DNA of 11,166 nucleotides from Rhodoferax sp. (GTDB taxonomy: Bacteria; Pseudomonadota; Gammaproteobacteria; Burkholderiales; Burkholderiaceae_C): contig JAQGMQ010000725.1 of the NCBI GenBank assembly GCA_028292305.1, forward strand, positions 1 through 11,166, given 5' to 3'. This document shows positions 6,683 to 11,166 of this stretch, in pieces. Position numbers and translations under genes: made by a program. The notes under the pieces are model-generated. The model was not told the origin of the DNA. It searched no databases and worked only from the letters and a program-made list of their open reading frames with translations. Within the stretch, counting starts at the first letter, position 1. Each line of letters starts with the position of its first letter.

Positions 6683-7581
6683 CCAACCGCCGGCAGTGCG
6701 TCCATGGCCTCGGCGATCCGGCCGGGCGTGGTGAACCAGATGTCCTGCCGGTGCGCCGCAATGCGCTGCAGCGCCCGCCGCAAATGCCTCAGGCGGTACG
6801 GCTGGCCCACGATGTACGGGTGCAGCGCGATGCCCATCACCAGCGGCTGACTTTGCGACTGCGCCAGCATCTCGTCGAAGTTGTCGACGATCATCTGGGC
6901 AAAATCCTTCATGTCCATCTGCCGGCCCATGACCATCGGGATGTCGTTCAGCTCCTGCGGATACGGAATCGACCACAGCCGCTGGCCGCCACGCGTGCGC
7001 ATGGCCACGGGCTGGTCGTCGTGGCACCAGTTGAGGCTGTAGCCGTAGCCGGTCTCGGCCAGCAGGTCGGGCGTGAGGTGGCTCTCGGCGATCCACGGCG
7101 ACAGCCAGCCGGTGGGCGCCGCGCCACTGTGCCGGGCGATGCTGTCGCGGCAGCTCTGCAGCAAGGCGCGCTCCACCGCTTCGGGCATGCTGCTCTGCCG
7201 CTCGGCATTGGTGTGGCCGTGGCCGATGATCTCGTCGCCACGCGCCACGCAGGCTGCGATGACCTCGGGGCAATGGTCGTAGAGGGCGGTGTTCACCAGG
7301 GTGCCGGCCGGCAGGGCCAGCGCGTCGAACAGCTCCAGGCAGCGCCACACGCCGACGCGGTTGCCGTATTCGCGCCAGGTGTAGTTGAGCACGTCGGGGT
7401 GCGGTGTCACCGGCCCGAGGTTCGCGCCCAGGCCTTCGCCGAAAGCAAAATGTTCGATGTTGAAGCCCAGGTACACCGCCAGGCGGCTGCCGTTGGGCCA
7501 ATGGAAATCGGGCCGCTGGTGGATCGCCGAATAGGCGAAGCGGCCATGGTGGGGAAGCGTGTTGTAGCGTGGGTCTGACAT
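6679..7581 (-). CDS. PuuE-like polysaccharide-deacetylase-family protein
   Basis: A 300-residue cytoplasmic protein (no signal peptide) of the NodB/polysaccharide deacetylase superfamily, in the branch that contains the allantoinase PuuE and related small-molecule amidohydrolases. Supporting motifs are the N-terminal W-P-N-G-S-R-L-A-V-Y strand, G-F-N-I-E-H-F (39-45), the H-G-H-T-N segment (121-125), G-W-L-S-P-W (158-163), Y-P-Q-E-L-N-D-I-P (207-215) and L-H-P-Y-I-V-G-Q-P-Y-R (253-263). The usual Asp-Asp metal pair is replaced (N-I-E-H), as in PuuE-like enzymes, so metal-dependent sugar deacetylation is unlikely. A ureide substrate would fit the allA block about 2.8 kb upstream, but this is inference. 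The gene is divergent from the fused ABC gene (76 bases apart) and overlaps the chrA stop. The ATG at 7581 lacks a Shine-Dalgarno. Confidence 0.85.
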
Positions 7582-7645
7582 GAAAGGATGTGGGCGATCG
7601 TGTTTACAAAATAGGCCGGAGATTCGTTCGGATCGAGGCTGCCGC

Positions 7646-7651
7646 TATAGT
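7646..7651 (+). promoter_or_regulatory. -10 element (TATAGT) for the fused ABC gene, probably leaderless
   Basis: TATAGT is followed by only six bases (GGGCCG) before the ATG at 7658, so a transcript starting 7 bases after the hexamer begins at the start codon. A weak -35 (TTCGTT, 7623-7628) lies 17 bases upstream. No Shine-Dalgarno precedes the ATG, in agreement with a leaderless mRNA. Confidence 0.5.
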
Positions 7652-7657
7652 GGGCCG

Positions 7658-9244
7658 ATGCGATCCACCAACCCTTTCCGCGGCCGCTTCGGCAGACTTC
7701 TGGCGAGCCTGGCGACATGGACCTTGTGTCTTGCGATCTTCGTGCCAGCCTTGGCCGCGGCGCAGGAGGACGAGCTGAAGGTCGGCTCCAAACGCTTCAC
7801 CGAATCCTACATCCTGGCCGAGGTCATCGCCCAGACGGCGCAGGCCGCCGGCGCCAAAACCCGCGTGCTGCAGGGCCTGGGCAACACCGCCATCGTGTAC
7901 GAGGCGCTGCGCTCGGGCCAGATCGACCTGTACGGCGAATACAGCGGCACCATCGCGCTCGAGATCGTCAAGGGCGACGCGACCATGAACCTGGCCGACA
8001 TGAACAAGGCACTGGCGCCGCTCGGCCTGGCCGCCGCGGTGCCGCTGGGCTTCAACGACGGCTACGCGCTGGCGATGCGCCGCGCACAGGCCGAAGAGCT
8101 GGGCATCAAGACCCTGAGCGACCTGGCCAGACACCCCACGCTGAAGCTCGGCCTGTCGAATGAATTCATCGGCCGCGCCGACGGCTGGAAGGGCCTGGCC
8201 GCGCGCTACAAGCTCGGCGGCCAACCCATCGGTCTCGACCACGGCCTGGCCTACGACGCCATCGCGCAAAAGCAGATCGACGTGATGGACATCTACACCA
8301 CCGACGCCAAGATCGACCACCTCGGCCTGCTGGTGCTGCAGGACGACCAGAAGTATTTTCCGCGCTACGACGCGGTGCTGCTGTACCGCCAGGACGTGCC
8401 GCAGAAACACCCCGCCGCCTGGGCCGCGCTGCAAAAGCTCGAAGGCCGCATCAACGAGGCCAGCATGATCGCCATGAACGCGCAGGCCGAGCTCAACAGC
8501 CAGCCGTTCAACACCATCGCCCAGCAGTTCCTGGTGCAGAACACCGCCCAGGCCCTGGCCGGCGGCCAGCAGGCCACGCTGCAGAAGGCCGCTGCCGGCA
8601 ACCAGTCGTTCGGCCGCCAGCTGTGGCAACGGCTGACCGGCGACGACCTGGGCCGGCTCACCTGGCAGCACCTGGTGCTGGTGCTGGTGTCGGTGGGCGT
8701 GGCCGTGCTGATCGCCGTGCCGATGGGCGTGCTGCTGTTCCCCCACCCCAAGCTGCGCGCGCTGGCCCTGGGCAGTGCCGGTGTGCTGCAGACCATTCCC
8801 TCGCTGGCGCTGCTGGCGGTGCTGATCGCCGTGCTGGGTGTGATCGGCCGCTGGCCGGCGCTGCTGGCCTTGATGGTGTATGCCGTGCTGCCCATCCTCA
8901 GCAACACCGTGGCCGGCCTGGCCGAGGTGCCGCCAGGCCTGCGCAACGCGGCCCTGGCGCTGGGAATGACGCCACGCCAGCGCATGGGCTCGGTGGAGCT
9001 GCCGCTGGCCTTGCCGACGGTGATGGCCGGCATCCGCACGGCCAGCGCCATCGCCATCGGCACGGCCACCATTGCCGCGTTCATCGGCGCGGGCGGCCTG
9101 GGCGAACGCATCGTCACCGGGCTGGCGCTGAACGACAGCGCGCTGATGCTGGCCGGCGCGCTGCCGGCCGCCGGCCTGGCCTTATGCAGCGAGCTTCTGT
9201 TCGAAGGCATCGACCGTTACCTGCGGCGCTCGAAGCGCGTCTAG
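7658..9244 (+). CDS. Fused substrate-binding/permease protein, osmoprotectant (glycine betaine/choline) ABC transporter
   Basis: A 528-residue protein with two domains in the order binding protein then permease. Residues 1-35 are a signal sequence (R-G-R-F-G-R, a hydrophobic core, then A-L-A-A-A-Q). Residues about 40-310 are an OpuAC/ProX-type periplasmic binding domain: K-V-G-S-K-R-F-T-E-S at the start, G-L-G-N-T, the ligand-loop motif D-L-Y-G-E-Y-S-G-T (90-98), and D-V-M-D-I-Y-T-T-D-A (208-217). Residues about 335-515 are the permease with several membrane helices and the ATPase-contact EAA loop (A-L-A-L-G-M-T-P then L-P-L-A-L-P, about 432-453). It imports a quaternary amine or similar solute. 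The ATP-binding subunit is not encoded next to it: the next gene is convergent and overlaps by four bases. I chose the ATG at 7658 over an upstream in-frame start at 7580 because it follows a -10 element and places the signal sequence at the N-terminus. Confidence 0.9.
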   Translation: MRSTNPFRGRFGRLLASLATWTLCLAIFVPALAAAQEDELKVGSKRFTESYILAEVIAQTAQAAGAKTRVLQGLGNTAIVYEALRSGQIDLYGEYSGTIALEIVKGDATMNLADMNKALAPLGLAAAVPLGFNDGYALAMRRAQAEELGIKTLSDLARHPTLKLGLSNEFIGRADGWKGLAARYKLGGQPIGLDHGLAYDAIAQKQIDVMDIYTTDAKIDHLGLLVLQDDQKYFPRYDAVLLYRQDVPQKHPAAWAALQKLEGRINEASMIAMNAQAELNSQPFNTIAQQFLVQNTAQALAGGQQATLQKAAAGNQSFGRQLWQRLTGDDLGRLTWQHLVLVLVSVGVAVLIAVPMGVLLFPHPKLRALALGSAGVLQTIPSLALLAVLIAVLGVIGRWPALLALMVYAVLPILSNTVAGLAEVPPGLRNAALALGMTPRQRMGSVELPLALPTVMAGIRTASAIAIGTATIAAFIGAGGLGERIVTGLALNDSALMLAGALPAAGLALCSELLFEGIDRYLRRSKRV

Positions 9245-10152
9245 GCTTTCTTCTTCACGCCCTTCAGGGCCGAGCGCAGGTGGTCGTGGAACATCTTCGC
9301 CGGCGCCCTGAGCGATGCGCCGCGGCGTGTCGCCAGGCCCAGCACCCGTGACACGGCCGGGCCCTTCAGCACCACCCCCGTGAGCGTGGCATGCGCCGCG
9401 GGCAGCGCCATGCGTGGCACCGCGGCCAGGCCCAGGCCGGCCTGCACCATGCCGAGCAGCGTCGCGATGTGGCTCACCTCGAAGCGGTAGGCCGGGTTGA
9501 TGCCGGCCTTGGCCAGTGCGTCGTCCAGCAGCTGCCGGTTGCCGCTGGTGCGGGCCACGGCGATCAGGCGTTCGCTGTCGAGCTCGCGCCAGTCCACCGA
9601 TTTACGCTGCGCCAGCCGATGCGCCAGCGGCATGGCCAGCACGAAGGGGTCGGTGTGGATGGGCTCGAACTCCACATCGGGCATCTGGCTGCCCATGAAG
9701 CTGATGCCGAAATCCGACTCACCGGCCACCACGCTGGCCAGCACCTGGCTGGCGGCCTCGTCGATCACGCGGATGCGGATCATCGGGTAACGCTCGGCGA
9801 AGGTCTTCACCACCGATGGCAGGAAATGGATCGCCGCCGATGGCACGCAGGCCACCGTGACCCGCCCGCTGCGGCTGGCAGCCAGGTCGGTGATGCCGAG
9901 CATGGCCGATTCCAGGTCGTCCAGCGCGGCGCGGGCGCGCTCCACGAACACACGGCCGAGCGGCGTGAGCTCGACCTCGCGCGTGGTGCGGTTGAAAAGC
10001 CGCGCCCCCAGGATGCCCTCCAGCTTGTCGATGCGCCGGCTCAGCGCGGGCGGCGACAGGTGGATGTGTTCGGCCGCCGCACGGAAGCTGCCGCGCTCGG
10101 CCACGGCAATGAAAGCCTCGAGTTGCTGCAGGTCGAAATTGATGCGCGCCAT
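9241..10152 (-). CDS. LysR-family transcriptional regulator
   Basis: A 303-residue DNA-binding regulator. Residues 5-65 form the winged helix-turn-helix (F-D-L-Q-Q-L-E-A-F, G-S-F-R-A-A-A-E, L-S-P-P-A-L-S-R-R-I-D-K-L-E, then L-F-N-R-T-T-R and L-T-P-L-G). Residues about 92-298 form the periplasmic-binding-protein-like effector domain (G-R-V-T-V-A at the start, G-L-G-L-A-A-V-P near residue 240). Length is normal. It is divergent from the Bug/TctC gene with 95 bases between the starts, the standard layout for a LysR protein controlling its neighbour, so it probably regulates that gene and itself. The lysine-rich end (K-G-V-K-K-K-A) overlaps the stop of the fused ABC gene. Its effector cannot be read from the sequence, though an organic acid would fit the neighbour. 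Confidence 0.93.
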   Translation of the reverse strand: MARINFDLQQLEAFIAVAERGSFRAAAEHIHLSPPALSRRIDKLEGILGARLFNRTTREVELTPLGRVFVERARAALDDLESAMLGITDLAASRSGRVTVACVPSAAIHFLPSVVKTFAERYPMIRIRVIDEAASQVLASVVAGESDFGISFMGSQMPDVEFEPIHTDPFVLAMPLAHRLAQRKSVDWRELDSERLIAVARTSGNRQLLDDALAKAGINPAYRFEVSHIATLLGMVQAGLGLAAVPRMALPAAHATLTGVVLKGPAVSRVLGLATRRGASLRAPAKMFHDHLRSALKGVKKKA

Positions 10153-10158
10153 GCACCA

Positions 10159-10164
10159 ATGCTA
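10159..10164 (-). promoter_or_regulatory. Extended -10 element (TGC-TAGCAT) for the LysR gene, probably leaderless
   Basis: On the minus strand TGCTAGCAT is followed by TGGTGC and then the ATG at 10152. The 6-base gap puts the expected transcription start on the start codon. No Shine-Dalgarno and no good -35 are seen. The extended TGn motif could compensate for the latter. Confidence 0.45.
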
Positions 10165-10175
10165 GCAAAAGTTGC
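10165..10175. promoter_or_regulatory. Small inverted repeat in the LysR/Bug divergent region (possible operator)
   Basis: GCAA-AAG-TTGC is a perfect 4-bp inverted repeat with a 3-base spacer. It lies next to the LysR -10 element, where an autoregulating LysR protein would bind. It does not show a clean T-N11-A signature, so the call is tentative. Confidence 0.25.
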
Positions 10176-10236
10176 ACTTCACAGATGGTTGGCATGCGCC
10201 CATGATCCGGTCCACAAGAAGACACGAACCTTTGAC

Positions 10237-10241
10237 GGAGA
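10237..10241 (+). promoter_or_regulatory. Ribosome binding site (GGAGA) of the Bug/TctC gene
   Basis: GGAGA lies 6 bases before the ATG at 10248, which fixes the start of a frame that otherwise runs off the window. Confidence 0.75.
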
Positions 10242-10247
10242 CAAACC

Positions 10248-11166
10248 ATGCTTTTCAAACCCACCCCCTGGACACTGGCCGCAGGCCTATGCGCCACCCT
10301 CGCCACGCTGGCCGCCCCGGCGCCCGCCCAGGCCCAAACCTGGCCCGACAAGAACATCGCCATCGTGGTGCCCACCGCGGCCGGCGGCGCCAACGACGCC
10401 ATGGCCCGCATCCTGGCCCAGGGCCTGGCCATCCGGCTCGGCAAGCCGGTGCTGGTCGACAACAAGGCCGGTGCCAACGGCGCCATCGCCAGCGAATACG
10501 TGGCCCATGCCGCGCCCGACGGCTATGTGCTGATGTTCGGCTACATCGCCACCCACGGCATCAACCCCGCGCTGCAGAAGCTGCGTTACGACCCGGTGGC
10601 CGACTTCGAGCCCATCGGCATGGTGGCCGCATCGCCCACGGTGCTGGTGGTCAACAACAACGTGCCGGCGAAGAACGTGGGCGAGCTGGTGCAGCTCATC
10701 AAGGCCAAGCCCGGCAGCTACAGCTATGCCACCGCCGGCAACGGCACGGCCCCGCACATCGCCGGCGAGCTGTTCAAGCTGTCGGCCAAGCTCGACGTGG
10801 TCAACGTGCCGTACAAGGGTTCGGCGCCGGCGGTGGTCGACACCATCGGCGGCACCACCGCGTACATGTTCCCGAGCCTGTTCACCGCCTATCCGCAGAT
10901 CGCCGGCGGCAAGCTCCGCGCGCTGGGCATCGCCGGCGACAAACGCTCCGCCGTGCTGCCCGACGTGCCGACGCTGGCCGAGCAGGGTGTGGCCAACGTC
11001 AGCATGTCGCAGTGGTACGCGATGTTTGCGCCGGCCAAAACCCCGCGCGCGGTAATCGAGCGCCTGAACCGCGAACTCAATGCGGTGCTGGGCGACAGCG
11101 CCGTGCAAAAACGCATCGCCGACCAAGGCGCTGAAGAGGAGACCAGCACGCCGGAGCACCTGTCGG
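10248..11166 (+). CDS. Bug/TctC-family periplasmic solute-binding protein (3' end missing)
   Basis: 306 codons are visible and the frame is still open at the window edge. Family members are about 320-330 residues, so only some 15-20 residues are missing. Residues 1-29 are a Sec signal peptide (Lys4, a hydrophobic A/L core, then A-P-A-Q-A). The mature protein shows the family marks: W-P-D-K-N-I-A-I-V-V-P (32-42), A-A-G-G-A-N-D (44-50), G-K-P-V-L-V-D-N-K-A-G-A-N-G (65-78), A-P-D-G-Y near 90, Y-D-P-V-A-D-F-E-P-I, V-N-V-P-Y-K-G and L-P-D-V-P-T-L-A-E-Q-G. These proteins bind a small ligand, usually a carboxylate, in the periplasm. Most are not next to tctA/tctB membrane genes, and none is visible here. 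A divergent LysR gene probably controls it. The ligand is unknown. Confidence 0.93.
   Translation, partial: MLFKPTPWTLAAGLCATLATLAAPAPAQAQTWPDKNIAIVVPTAAGGANDAMARILAQGLAIRLGKPVLVDNKAGANGAIASEYVAHAAPDGYVLMFGYIATHGINPALQKLRYDPVADFEPIGMVAASPTVLVVNNNVPAKNVGELVQLIKAKPGSYSYATAGNGTAPHIAGELFKLSAKLDVVNVPYKGSAPAVVDTIGGTTAYMFPSLFTAYPQIAGGKLRALGIAGDKRSAVLPDVPTLAEQGVANVSMSQWYAMFAPAKTPRAVIERLNRELNAVLGDSAVQKRIADQGAEEETSTPEHLS

Noticed and set aside
7580..7657. Upstream ATG at 7580 as start of the fused ABC protein
   Set aside because: It would overlap the start of the divergent gene, lies upstream of the -10 element at 7646 and would place 26 extra residues before the signal sequence.
7604..8746. A 380-codon minus-strand frame within the fused ABC gene
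   Set aside because: A shadow of the ABC gene. The opposite strand encodes clear binding-protein and permease motifs.
10172..11134. A 320-codon plus frame at the right end
   Set aside because: Arg/His/Gly-rich low-complexity translation. The real gene is in the frame starting at 10248, which runs off the window and has a ribosome binding site, a signal peptide and Bug family motifs.

Overview
GC-rich chromosomal DNA, most likely from a betaproteobacterium of the order Burkholderiales (Comamonadaceae-like). The lineage call rests on three things: high GC at third codon positions, a Bug/TctC-type solute-binding protein divergent from a LysR regulator, and protein families common in that group. 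It is inference, not a database result. There are no rRNA, tRNA, CRISPR or insertion-sequence genes.

Bases 1-3887 hold a same-strand block that looks like a ureide/hydantoin catabolism operon. It contains the 3' part of a class V PLP-dependent aminotransferase, a hydantoinase/dihydropyrimidinase overlapping it by four bases, an RpiR-type regulator with a SIS domain, and a ureidoglycolate lyase (AllA). AllA releases glyoxylate and urea, and the other two enzymes fit ring opening and amino-group transfer around such compounds. The exact pathway is not proven by the sequence.

Bases 3888-5287 are a low-density, partly decayed region. It holds a small exported protein on the minus strand with a hairpin terminator, four tandem 13-bp repeats, and two truncated gene remnants (a short-chain dehydrogenase and the tail of an AraC-type regulator) joined across a run of 8-bp repeats. 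A possibly structured leader for chrA follows.

Bases 5288-11166 are tightly packed genes in alternating orientation. They are a long-form chromate transporter (chrA), a PuuE-like polysaccharide-deacetylase-family protein (minus), a fused periplasmic-binding/permease protein of the glycine betaine/osmoprotectant ABC class (plus), a LysR regulator (minus) and an incomplete Bug/TctC solute-binding protein (plus). Both convergent pairs overlap at their stop codons by four bases. Several genes have a -10-like hexamer 6-8 bases before the ATG, which suggests leaderless transcripts.

I do not see an obviously unprecedented multi-gene system. The most interesting leads are the mixed ureide gene block with a cysteine-less SufS-like aminotransferase, the structured leader before chrA, the orphan fused ABC protein, and the two small repeat arrays in the decayed region.
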